64,000 nucleotides of DNA from the NCBI GenBank assembly GCA_934464705.1, contig CAKSKB010000009.1, forward strand, positions 27,111 through 91,110. The letters run 5' to 3'. Below the pieces are notes generated by a model. The model had not been told where the DNA came from, searched no databases, and saw only the letters and a program-made list of their open reading frames with translations. Numbering within the stretch: position 1 is the stretch's first letter; the number at the start of each line of letters is the position of its first letter. This document shows positions 52,709-60,735 of the stretch, piece after piece. The position numbers and the translations under genes were made by a program. Origin of the DNA: an uncultured Clostridia bacterium. Its GTDB lineage: Bacteria > Bacillota > Clostridia > HGM11514.

Positions 52709-54094
52709 ATGCAGAGAAAACTGAAATCAACAGACTTGCTCGTTATCGTGCTCGACATCTTAATTACGCTCATCTCGTTTGCGGTCAGCTACTTTATCCG
52801 TTCGGAACTCGATTCTTTCGGCAAGCCGTTTTTCGGCATTTCCGAATACGCATGGATTCTCTGGATTTTTATCCCCACGCAATACCTGTCGTTTGCGTAT
52901 TTCGGGCTGTACGGCTCGAAAAAAACCAATGTTCCGCTGTCGATTGCGGTGAACCTCACAAAAGCTTTCGGCATAACGGCGCTGATTGCGGCTTCCGCAG
53001 TTTTCGTGATGAGAAACGACACATTCAGCCGTCTGATGTTCATCATTTTCATCTGCACCGACTTCGTCCTCCTTCTCACCGAACGCCTTGCCGTGCGCGC
53101 GTTTTTAGTGCGGACAATCGATAAAAATTCCGCCCGGAAACGCATAATAATCGTCTGCGACGGGGACCGTGACAGGATTCTCAAAAACCTCCGCTCGAAT
53201 GACGATTTCCTCGTGAACCTCGTCGGATTCGCCGGCATAAACAAAAGCACCGACCTCGGAAACATCGCCGACATCTACAAAATCGTTGTCGAAAACACCG
53301 TCGATGAGGTCTATTTTGCGGTTAACGGTCAGACGGACGACAAACTCGAGGACGCTATGAAAATCTGCGAAAGTCTCGGAATTACTGTCAAGGTTCTGCT
53401 CGATATTTTCAATCTGAAATTCTCGAAAACCCAGCTGAGCTACGCAGGCAAGCTCCCGATGCTCACTTTCCACACGGTATCATTAAGCGAAGGTCAGCTC
53501 ATGATTAAACGCCTTATGGACATCGTCGGCTCGCTCATTGGGCTGGCTTTAACGGCGGTTCTCACCGTTTTTATCGCCCCCGCAATTAAGCTTGACTCCA
53601 AAGGCCCCGTTTTCTTCTCTCAGTGGAGGGTCGGGCAGAACGGCAGGAAATTCAAAATCTACAAGTTCCGCACCATGACGCGCGACGCAGAAGCAAAACT
53701 CTCCGAGCTTATGGACAAAAACGAACTCTCCGGCGCCGTTTTCAAAATGGAAAACGACCCAAGGGTCACAAGAGTCGGAAGGTTCTTAAGAAAAACCAGC
53801 CTTGACGAATTTCCGCAGTTTTTCAACATATTTAAGGGCGACATGAGCCTCGTCGGCACTCGCCCACCTACCGTCGGCGAAGTCGAGGAATACGAAATGT
53901 ATCACAGGCGCAGGCTCTCGATTAAGCCCGGTCTTACAGGCAACTGGCAGGTCAGCGGCAGAAACGAAATCACCGATTTCGAGGACATATACGCCCTCGA
54001 CATCAGCTACATCGACAACTGGTCGCTCGCCCTTGACATAAAAATTTTATTCAAAACCGTCTCTGCGGTCATTTTCCGCAAGGGCGCCAAATAA
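52709..54094 (+). CDS. Polyprenyl glycosylphosphotransferase (WbaP/CpsE family)
   Basis: A 461-residue initiating enzyme that transfers a sugar-1-phosphate from UDP-sugar to undecaprenyl phosphate. Four N-terminal helices and a CoA-binding-like domain precede the catalytic C-terminal domain, with its membrane entry helix (IVGSLIGLALTAVLTVFIAP), KIYKFRTMTRDAE, SLDEFPQFFNIFKGDMSLVG and LTGNWQVSGRNEITDFED. It defines the operon as a surface polysaccharide assembly locus. The ATG at 52709 follows GGAG; the longer frame lies in the upstream gene. Confidence 0.94.
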   Translation: MQRKLKSTDLLVIVLDILITLISFAVSYFIRSELDSFGKPFFGISEYAWILWIFIPTQYLSFAYFGLYGSKKTNVPLSIAVNLTKAFGITALIAASAVFVMRNDTFSRLMFIIFICTDFVLLLTERLAVRAFLVRTIDKNSARKRIIIVCDGDRDRILKNLRSNDDFLVNLVGFAGINKSTDLGNIADIYKIVVENTVDEVYFAVNGQTDDKLEDAMKICESLGITVKVLLDIFNLKFSKTQLSYAGKLPMLTFHTVSLSEGQLMIKRLMDIVGSLIGLALTAVLTVFIAPAIKLDSKGPVFFSQWRVGQNGRKFKIYKFRTMTRDAEAKLSELMDKNELSGAVFKMENDPRVTRVGRFLRKTSLDEFPQFFNIFKGDMSLVGTRPPTVGEVEEYEMYHRRRLSIKPGLTGNWQVSGRNEITDFEDIYALDISYIDNWSLALDIKILFKTVSAVIFRKGAK

Positions 54095-54104
54095 GGAGTT
54101 TATC

Positions 54105-54953
54105 ATGCCCGAAATTAGCGTTATAGTACCATCTTACAACACACCAAAAGAACACATCGACGCCCTCTGCGATTCGCTCAGGGCTCAGACATTTACCGAC
54201 TTTGAAGTCTATATCGTCGATGACCGCTCGGATTTCGATTTTTACCACTTCTTCGACGACGAAAGGTTCCACCTGCTCAAAATGCCCAAAAACTGCGGCC
54301 CCGCAACCTGCAGAAACACAGGCGTTCTTTATTCCGATTCCGAAAAGATTTTCTTTACCGATTCCGACTGCCGTCTGGATAAAAACGCTCTTGCCGAGGC
54401 TGTCCGCGAACTCGATTCCTGCGACGCTGTCATGGGCAACACCATTACGGATGTCAAAACCCGTTTCGGCAAAGCCGTCGCTCTGCTCGGGTTTCCCGGC
54501 GGCGGCTGCATCGGCTTCGACAAGGTTTGGAAAGTCGACGAAAACGGCTTCACCAACAGCGTCACAAGCTGCAATTTCGCCGTAAACAGAAAATTATTCA
54601 CAAAAATAGGTATGTTTGACACCACTTTTCCTGTTCCGGGCGGAGAAGATACATGTTTCGGTAAAAAAATAGTTGCACAAAACGAAAAAATAAGGTATAA
54701 TAGTAATCAGGTGGTTTTCCATGTCGAACGCAGCTCTTTCGACAGCTTTAAAAAATGGCAGATTACCCGCGGCAGAGGTAATTACTACATCAAAAAAGAA
54801 CTCGGCTCTATCGCCGGTTTCTACCGCCTCAGGCTCTGGTCCTTCAAAAACAGCCTGAAAGCTTCGGGCAAACTTTTCCCGATTGTGGCTTTCCTTATTG
54901 TCGCTTCCTTCGTGTTCCAGAAAATCGGCTACAGGAAAGAAGCTAATTATTAA
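54105..54953 (+). CDS. Family 2 glycosyltransferase
   Basis: A 282-residue GT2 with SVIVPSYNTPKEHIDALCDS, DDRSDFDF in place of the usual DDGS, the metal motif FTDSDCRLD (residues ~86-94), and GEDTCFGKKIV as the catalytic-base region. A hydrophobic stretch near the C-terminus (LFPIVAFLIVASFVF) suggests membrane attachment. AGGAG lies 8 nt before the start. Part of the polysaccharide operon. Confidence 0.88.
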   Translation: MPEISVIVPSYNTPKEHIDALCDSLRAQTFTDFEVYIVDDRSDFDFYHFFDDERFHLLKMPKNCGPATCRNTGVLYSDSEKIFFTDSDCRLDKNALAEAVRELDSCDAVMGNTITDVKTRFGKAVALLGFPGGGCIGFDKVWKVDENGFTNSVTSCNFAVNRKLFTKIGMFDTTFPVPGGEDTCFGKKIVAQNEKIRYNSNQVVFHVERSSFDSFKKWQITRGRGNYYIKKELGSIAGFYRLRLWSFKNSLKASGKLFPIVAFLIVASFVFQKIGYRKEANY

Positions 54954-54971
54954 TGTTAGGAGATTTCCGTT

Positions 54972-55898
54972 ATGAGAATTCTTGTTACAGGCGGTGCCGG
55001 CTTTATCGGCTCACACCTCTGTGAACGCCTTTTATCTATGGGCAACGAAGTTATCTGCCTCGATAATTTCTTCACCGGAAGAAAAGAAAACATCGTTAAA
55101 CTCTTGGATAACCCCTATTTTGAGGTTCTCCGTCACGATATCATCAACCCCATCGATGTCGAGGTTGACAGAATCTACAACCTTGCGTGCCCCGCTTCGC
55201 CCGTGCACTATCAGTTTAACCCCATAAGAACCGTCCAGACCAATGTCGTCGGCGCTACAAATGTTCTCGAACTTGCCAAACGCATTAAGGCAAGGGTTCT
55301 GCAGGCGTCCACAAGCGAGGTCTACGGCGACCCCACTGTCCATCCGCAGGTCGAATCCTACTGGGGCAATGTTAACCCCATCGGCATCCGCTCATGCTAC
55401 GACGAGGGCAAGCGCTGCGCCGAAACTTTATTCTTCGATTACCACCGCCAGAGCGGCGTTGACATCAGGGTCATCAGGATTTTTAACACCTACGGCCCCA
55501 ATATGCTCGAAAACGACGGCAGAGTTGTCAGTAATTTTATCGTGCAGGCGCTGTCGGATAAGGACATCACCATTTACGGCGACGGCTCGCAGACGCGCTC
55601 TTTCTGCTTCGTGTCCGACCTCGTCACCGCTATGATTAAAATGATGGAATGTGAGGATTTTACAGGTCCGGTTAACCTCGGCAACCCCCGCGAACTCACG
55701 ATTAAGGAAATCGCCGAGCTGATTGTCGACCTCACCGGAAGCCGCTCAAAACTCGTATACAAGCCGCTCCCCAAAGACGACCCCACAAGGCGCAAGCCCG
55801 ACATCACTCTCGCTAAACAAAAGCTCTCCTGGGAACCGCAGGTTATGCTTGAGGAAGGGCTTAAGTCTACGATTGAATATTTTAGAAACAGATTATAA
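54972..55898 (+). CDS. uxs: UDP-glucuronate decarboxylase (UDP-xylose synthase)
   Basis: A 308-residue extended SDR enzyme. It has the NAD-binding loop VTGGAGFIGSHLCERLL, the catalytic YDEGKRCAETLFFDYHRQ (YxxxK), STSEVYGDP, RIFNTYGPNM and GDGSQTRSFCFV. The YDEGKR form and SCYDEGK context fit UXS, which makes UDP-xylose from UDP-glucuronate, better than dTDP-glucose dehydratase or UDP-Glc epimerase. As the last gene of the operon it predicts xylose in the polymer. A UDP-glucose dehydrogenase is not present here. Confidence 0.9.
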   Translation: MRILVTGGAGFIGSHLCERLLSMGNEVICLDNFFTGRKENIVKLLDNPYFEVLRHDIINPIDVEVDRIYNLACPASPVHYQFNPIRTVQTNVVGATNVLELAKRIKARVLQASTSEVYGDPTVHPQVESYWGNVNPIGIRSCYDEGKRCAETLFFDYHRQSGVDIRVIRIFNTYGPNMLENDGRVVSNFIVQALSDKDITIYGDGSQTRSFCFVSDLVTAMIKMMECEDFTGPVNLGNPRELTIKEIAELIVDLTGSRSKLVYKPLPKDDPTRRKPDITLAKQKLSWEPQVMLEEGLKSTIEYFRNRL

Positions 55899-55901
55899 AC
55901 G

Positions 55902-56140
55902 GACAAACGAAATTTGAACCCTTAATGGTTTTTATCGGCTGATTTTCCCTAATACTGCACTCGCTTGCTTGTCTTGAGAAAAATCGGCCCGATAAAAACT
56001 GCACGCACCTTATGACGAGAAAATTTTTAGTCATTTTTGGTGCGGAGGAAGAAGACAGGCGGTCGCCTTTCAATGACGACAAGCCGAAAAGGACAAAAAT
56101 TTGCCGGCATAAGGCATTAAGGGTTCAAGTTTCGGTTGTC
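55902..56140 (+). repeat. Dispersed structured repeat, copy C
   Basis: A 239-bp copy, 3 bp after the uxs stop. The ends GACAAACGAAATTTGAACCC and GACAACCGAAACTTGAACCC (read inward) differ from copies A and B but match each other over 26 bp, including CTTAATG. Compared with copy A it lacks about 36 bp between two ACTGC direct repeats. It may double as the terminator of the polysaccharide operon. Confidence 0.85.
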
Positions 56141-56158
56141 ATACCGTTTACAATATCT

Positions 56159-56232
56159 GCGCCTGTAGCTCAGTGGATAGAGCACCGGCCTCCGACGCCG
56201 GGTTGTCGTAGGTTCGATTCCTATCAGGCGTA
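56159..56232 (+). tRNA. tRNA-Arg (anticodon CCG)
   Basis: 74 nt. Acceptor GCGCCTG pairs with CAGGCGT. The D arm contains AGCTCAGTGGATAGAGC, the anticodon stem-loop CCGGCCTCCGACGCCGG carries CCG, and the T arm has AGGTTCGATTCCT. The 3' CCA is not encoded. The last 11 nt (TATCAGGCGTA) begin each unit of the downstream tandem repeat. Confidence 0.97.
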
Positions 56233-56690
56233 TTAAAAAACCGACATCGCTTCTGCGGTGACGGTTTTTTATTGTATTTAAAAGGAATCGAACCTCGAGG
56301 AGGCTTGCGCCGTCAGCAAAACTTTCCTGTGGACTGTTTTGCAGGCGCAAGGGGCGACGGCGGGTACCGCTCTGCGGTCGCCGAGCCGTAACGGCTTTTA
56401 GCCGTTTTCCTATCAGGCGTATTAAAAAACCGACATCGCTTCTGCGGTGGCGGTTTTTTATTGTATTTAAAAGGAATCGAACCTCGAGGAGGCTTGCGCC
56501 GTCAGCAAAACTTTCCTGTGGACTGTTTTGCAGGCGCAAGGGGCGACGGCGGGTACCGCTCTGCGGTCGCCGAGCCGTAACGGCTTTTAGCCGTTTTCCT
56601 ATCAGGCGTATTAAAAAACCGACATCGCTTCTGCGGTGGCGGTTTTTTATTGTATTTAAAAGGAATCGAACCTCGAGGAGGCTTGCGCCG
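56222..56690. repeat. 189-bp tandem repeat (about 2.5 copies) starting at the tRNA-Arg 3' end
   Basis: Units start at 56222, 56411 and 56600, the third cut at about 56690. They are nearly identical; the first differs by GGTGACGG for GGTGGCGG. Each carries the tRNA 3' tail, a terminator hairpin, AGGAATCGAACCT (the exact inverse of the tRNA T arm) and a GC-rich inverted segment. Because 189 is a multiple of 3, a minus-strand frame stays open across it; I regard that as an artefact. Confidence 0.9.
56234..56271 (+). terminator. Terminator of tRNA-Arg
   Basis: AAAAAACCG...CGGTTTTTT with an inner stem CATCGC/GCGGTG and loop TTCT. It is repeated at the same place in each 189-bp unit. Confidence 0.85.
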
Positions 56691-56796
56691 ATTAATTTTG
56701 CGCAATGCCGGATAATCACGCACCTTTCAATTATATATTTTACCACATTATAAAATATATAACTTTACTTTGTGAATATCAGGAATCGCAAAGAGC

Positions 56797-56834
56797 AAAA
56801 AAGACTTCAAGTTTAAAACCCGAAGTCTTTTATA
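56797..56834 (-). terminator. Terminator of the alcohol dehydrogenase operon
   Basis: AAAAGACTTC (56799-56808) pairs with GAAGTCTTTT (56822-56831), A/T runs on both sides, just after the stop at 56843. Confidence 0.85.
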
Positions 56835-56842
56835 TAACCAAG

Positions 56843-57994
56843 CTAAATCAACGCTTTATATATTGCAGAAATGTTTTCTTCACTGACATTTTTGCGAGTA
56901 TTCGCAGGACTTCCGCTCATCAGTGCGTCAGATGTCATTTTCGGAATTGCGGAGGTGAATTTTTGAGTGTCAATCCCATATTCAGTTATTGTCGGAACTT
57001 CACACTTTTTGCATATTTCAAAAAGTCCGTCAATAAACTTATCTGCCGCCGTTTCATCGTTGTCCGTTGCTGCTGCCGTTCCGACTGCTCTTGAAAGCTC
57101 AGCAAACCTTTCCGTCGCACCGTCTTTTGCGAAATCCATACACTTGCACAAAAGCATCGCGTTTGACAAGCCGTGCGGAACATGGAACAATGCACCGATC
57201 GGACGGCTCATACCATGCACAATTGTAACGGATGAATTATTTATGCAAATTCCCGCTTCAAGTGCGGCTATTGACATTTCATATCTTGCTGTTTCATTTT
57301 CTCCGTCATTGTATGCAATCGGAAGATATTTAAAAATTCGTTTTACCGCAGATAATGCCAAAGCGTCAGTCAGCGGCTGAGCCTGCTTGGATGTGTATGC
57401 TTCAACGGCGTGAGTGAGAGCGTCAAGCCCGGTTGATGCCGTTATGCTTTCAGGCGAGCTTAATGTGTTTGTATAATCAACGATTGCCAAATCAGGCAGC
57501 AGTACCGCACCCTTTAAAAGCATTTTTACATCTGTTTCGGCATCCGTTATAACGGTAAATTTTGTTGCCTCAGAGCCTGTTCCGGCTGTTGTCGGGATTG
57601 CCGCCATAGGCGGAAATTCGCCGCTGATTTCTTTTCCCATATAATCGCTGAGTTTTCCGCCGCATACATTCAGTGCAGCAATTGCTTTTATTGCGTCCAA
57701 AGGACTGCCGCCGCCCATTCCGATAAGAAAGTCGCAGTTATTTTCACGATATACCTTTAAACCTTCTTCAATCATAACATCGGTAGGTTCTCCCGTAATA
57801 TCCTTAAATACAACGCATTCAAGTCCATTTTCGGAAAGCTTTGATACAAGCATTTTGAAAGCGTCAAGCTCCGATACAATCCGCCCCGTTACAATGAGCG
57901 GTTTTTTGCCCATTGTAACGAGGTATTTTATTGAGTCTTCGATTGCACCGATTCCCGTTATTATTTTTTTCGGAGTCAGAAATTCTTTGCTCAT
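56843..57994 (-). CDS. Iron-containing alcohol dehydrogenase (group III)
   Basis: A 383-residue Fe-ADH. The NAD(P)-binding loop is GMGGGSPLDAIKAIA and AIPTTAGTGSEATKFTVITD follows. Iron ligands are visible as Asp in PDLAIVDY, and His in HAVEAYTSKQAQPLTD, VHGMSRPIGALFHVPHG. Such enzymes reduce short aldehydes or semialdehydes. The ATG at 57994 (MSKEFLTPKK) follows AAGGAGCG. It lies 13 nt after a carbamoyl-amino-acid hydrolase gene, and with the broken aminotransferase upstream it could reduce malonate semialdehyde; this is inference only. Confidence 0.92.
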   Translation of the reverse strand: MSKEFLTPKKIITGIGAIEDSIKYLVTMGKKPLIVTGRIVSELDAFKMLVSKLSENGLECVVFKDITGEPTDVMIEEGLKVYRENNCDFLIGMGGGSPLDAIKAIAALNVCGGKLSDYMGKEISGEFPPMAAIPTTAGTGSEATKFTVITDAETDVKMLLKGAVLLPDLAIVDYTNTLSSPESITASTGLDALTHAVEAYTSKQAQPLTDALALSAVKRIFKYLPIAYNDGENETARYEMSIAALEAGICINNSSVTIVHGMSRPIGALFHVPHGLSNAMLLCKCMDFAKDGATERFAELSRAVGTAAATDNDETAADKFIDGLFEICKKCEVPTITEYGIDTQKFTSAIPKMTSDALMSGSPANTRKNVSEENISAIYKALI

Positions 57995-58007
57995 ATTATT
58001 CGCTCCT

Positions 58008-59270
58008 TCATTCACTGTCTGCCTTCAATACTGCGTTCAGCATAACCGTTGCGCCCTCCGTGCAATGCTCCACGCTCGAAAATTCAGGTTCGCAGTGGGA
58101 AAGCCCATCCTTTGACTGAACGAAAATCATTGTTGTCGGCAGCATATATGACGCAAACTGTGCGTCATGCCCCGCTCCCGAATGAATGTACTGATGTTTA
58201 ATTCCGGCTTCCTCGCACGCTTCTTTAACATATCCGACAAGCTTTTTATCCCAATACACGGTATCACGGTTCCAAGCCTTTTCAACTTCGCACGTACAGC
58301 CTGCCCATTCTTTGTCGGCACAGCTCTTTACTATTGCAAGTACCTTTTCAAGAACCTCCGGTTTTTCATGTCTGGAGTCAAACGAAAAGTCAAAGTAATC
58401 GGGAACGCATGTATGTACGCACGGATGGCACACAACCTCACCGGTTGTATAAACCAAATCTTTTACGCCAAGCTTATCAATTTCCGTATGCAGATAATCA
58501 AGAGCCAAAGCTGCGGCATAAAATGCGTCGCGCCTTTTCGGCATCGGAAATGTACCGGCATGGGTTGTCTGTCCGTAAAATTTGAGCCTGTAGTTAAACA
58601 TTCCCAAAACACAGTCAACAACACCGATGTCATTACCGTTGTCCTCCAAAATCGGTCCCTGCTCGATATGCGTTTCAAACATATATTTGTATCTGTCGGG
58701 AGAAAGCCTGTATTTTTTATCGCCCTTAAATCCCGATTTTTCCAAAGCCTCGCCGAAGGTTTTTGTTGGGTCGAGAATGCTTTTTGACGCCATCATATCC
58801 TCATATCTGAACTTTTGGCGAATATCCTCCGGAAGATAGTTATAGCACACAACTCCGGAAATCATCATAGCCGGAGGATAGAGCGAACCTTCTTCATTTG
58901 TCCATATCATTGCCGTCAGAGGATGCTTATGCGGAATCTTCTTTTCGGAAACCGTTTCCAAAACCTCCATTGCGGACATTACGCCTAAAATCCCGTCATA
59001 GTTACCGCCGTTTTTAACCGAATCAACATGGGACGCCATTACAATTCTTTTTGCATCCGGGTCGCTGCCGGGAAGCGTTGCATAGATATTTGCCACATCA
59101 TCAATCTCAATTTCTGCGCCGATTGCTTTCATTCTTTTAAGAAATTCATTTCTTGCCATAATAGCTTCGGGCGACAGGGAGTATCTTGTGATACCCCCAT
59201 GCCCCGCATCGCCGAATTTGCTGAAGGTTTTTATTTTATCTTCCATTCTTTCCTTGCTGCATACATACAT
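58008..59270 (-). CDS. M20-family N-carbamoyl-amino-acid hydrolase (ureidopropionase/allantoate amidohydrolase type)
   Basis: An approximately 420-residue zinc hydrolase of the hydantoinase/carbamoylase family. Motifs are GGITRYSLSPEAI, VMASHVDSVKNGGNYDGILG (metal His and Asp), TNEEGSLYPPAMM (Glu-Glu), ETHIEQGPILE, and the C-terminal HSGAGHDAQFAS. Members cleave N-carbamoyl-beta-alanine, N-carbamoyl-L-amino acids or allantoate; residues alone do not decide. ATG at 59270 has AAAGGA 9 nt upstream; 59246 is an alternative. It sits between the unknown 131-residue protein and the Fe-ADH. Confidence 0.9.
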   Translation of the reverse strand: MYVCSKERMEDKIKTFSKFGDAGHGGITRYSLSPEAIMARNEFLKRMKAIGAEIEIDDVANIYATLPGSDPDAKRIVMASHVDSVKNGGNYDGILGVMSAMEVLETVSEKKIPHKHPLTAMIWTNEEGSLYPPAMMISGVVCYNYLPEDIRQKFRYEDMMASKSILDPTKTFGEALEKSGFKGDKKYRLSPDRYKYMFETHIEQGPILEDNGNDIGVVDCVLGMFNYRLKFYGQTTHAGTFPMPKRRDAFYAAALALDYLHTEIDKLGVKDLVYTTGEVVCHPCVHTCVPDYFDFSFDSRHEKPEVLEKVLAIVKSCADKEWAGCTCEVEKAWNRDTVYWDKKLVGYVKEACEEAGIKHQYIHSGAGHDAQFASYMLPTTMIFVQSKDGLSHCEPEFSSVEHCTEGATVMLNAVLKADSE

Positions 59271-59290
59271 GATTATCATTCCTTTCGTTT

Positions 59291-59686
59291 TTATCTCTGT
59301 TCCGGTATTCTCATACAGTTTTCCAAAAGATTTACAACATCTTCACTCGGAACATATGTCACAGGAAATTCTTCCTGATTTTCCATTTCAATCAAAAACA
59401 GATATTTACCGTCCCAGTCAACAAGATACGCTGTTTTTATATCCGATTTCAATCCCAATTTCTCTTTTAAAGTTCTTTTGTCCCTTGCACAGCCGTATAT
59501 AATTCCGTCCCACGGTATTTTAAAACTCAACTTGCTTTTCAATTCATATTTCATATGTATTTCAACAGCAAATTCTGTAATTCCCGGGGGAATGTGACGC
59601 ATATCATCACCAATTGTCCGAAATTTATCCGGCGTAATATACTCATCGAGCGAACCGAACCTTATATTTTTATAACGCTCAGGCAT
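59291..59686 (-). CDS. Uncharacterised protein, 131 residues, in the carbamoylase operon
   Basis: I do not recognise this protein. It is soluble, with no signal peptide. It begins MPERYKNIRFGSLDEYITPD and contains IPWDGIIYGCARDKRTLKEK and TAYLVDWDGKYLFLIEMEN. There is one Cys and no obvious catalytic motif. A very strong ribosome site (GAGGAGGTG) precedes the ATG. It lies between the disrupted aminotransferase and the hydrolase on the same strand, with short gaps (20-26 nt). This suggests a role in the same pathway, perhaps a small accessory or binding protein. Confidence 0.8.
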   Translation of the reverse strand: MPERYKNIRFGSLDEYITPDKFRTIGDDMRHIPPGITEFAVEIHMKYELKSKLSFKIPWDGIIYGCARDKRTLKEKLGLKSDIKTAYLVDWDGKYLFLIEMENQEEFPVTYVPSEDVVNLLENCMRIPEQR

Positions 59687-59712
59687 TATTACACCTCCTC
59701 ATATGCGGATTT

Positions 59713-60670
59713 TTAATATATTCCGTTAATTTCCGCAATTACTTCATCAACCTTCTTCATTTCCTCTTTAACCTGTTCGGGGGTTATGATAAGCGGAGGA
59801 CAAATGAGAATCATATTTTCGTGCGAATATGTCATAAAGCCTTTTTCTTTAAGCTTACCGATAATAGATTTCATGATTCCTGCCGGGTCTTTTCCGTACT
59901 CCACAAGAGGAGCTTTGGTTTTTCTGTCTTTTACAAGCTCAATTGCCGAGAACAAACCGATATATCTCACATCTCCGACAATGTCATATTTAGCTTTTAA
60001 TGCTTCAAGTTCTTCTCCCAAAACCTTGCCGGATGCGTTTACATTATCAAGAATTTTGGCATCATCATAGAATTTCAGGCAGGCAACACCGGCTGCACAC
60101 GCAAGCGGATGTCCGCTGTAGGTAAGACCGCAGGAAAGAAGGTGGTCATCGAAGTATTCGGCGATTTCTTTGCTTAGGCAAGCGAAGCCCTAACTCTTAA
60201 TGGTTTCCATAACGATTGCCGCAACATTATCGGCTCCCTCATATATTACCTGCTCGCGAAGCTTTGCAACATAATAATCTGCCGCTGCTTCTTCCGATTC
60301 AAACTCAATTTTTTCACGGTACACATATGGGTCAAAGAACTTTACAAATCCCGGAGCACCCGGCTCTAAGGGGTATCTTCTCGGCTCACCCGTAAGATTT
60401 TCTGCGCCGTATGTAGAACCGTGATAGCTTCTGTACCGCGAGAATATTTTCTGCCTGCCTGTATACATACGGGCAATTTTAACAGCGTTTTCGTTTGCGT
60501 CCGCACCGCCGTTTGTGAAGAAAACCTTGCCCATATTATCCGGCATTCTTTCAATAATCATTTTTGCCAGCTCGCCTCTCGGCTCTGAACCGTATGCCGG
60601 TGAGAGATAACAGTATTTTTCCGCCTGCTCCTTTATTGCATCGATTATCTGCCTGTTTCCGTGGCCTATC
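59713..60670 (-). pseudogene. Class III aminotransferase, disrupted by two deletions
   Basis: Fragments of one PLP aminotransferase remain. The N-terminal part starts abruptly at GHGNRQIIDAIKEQAEKYCY, losing roughly 45 residues, and contains FFTNGGADANENAVKIARMY and YRSYHGSTYG. It runs to AAIVMETI, where about 75 codons (including the DEV and PLP-Lys region) are replaced by ~27 bp matching a repeat-element end. That scar brings an in-frame TAG at 60190-60192. The frame then resumes at KEIAEYFDDHLLSCGLTYSG and continues to EVIAEINGIY. The protein cannot bind PLP. Its original role was perhaps an omega- or beta-alanine aminotransferase. Confidence 0.88.
60176..60202. repeat. 27-bp scar of the dispersed repeat, copy D
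   Basis: The segment from AGGCAAGCGAAGCCC to CTTAATG matches the end of repeat copy A (identical 15-bp tip, then a diverged 4-5 nt and CTTAATG). It sits exactly at the internal deletion of the aminotransferase. Confidence 0.8.
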
Positions 60671-60706
60671 TTAATACAATACAATAAGCGGTGCATTTGA
60701 CCTTGG

Positions 60707-60733
60707 AAAAAAGTTTCACAGAAAAACTTTTTT
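60707..60733 (-). terminator. Terminator of the AraC-family gene
   Basis: Minus strand AAAAAAGTTT, short loop, AAACTTTTTT immediately after the stop at 60736. Confidence 0.7.
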
Positions 60734-60735
60734 AC

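Noticed and set aside
56117..56746. A 209-codon minus-strand frame with threefold internal repeats
   Set aside because: It is produced by the 189-bp DNA repeat (a multiple of 3) and runs antisense through tRNA-Arg and its terminators. No ribosome site or plausible domain.
60690..60722. Shared ATGCACCGCTT and GGTCAAA words between the aminotransferase 5' junction and the terminator at 63432
   Set aside because: The shared words are short and part of a hairpin at one site only. Interesting as a possible insertion-sequence end, but too little to call an element.
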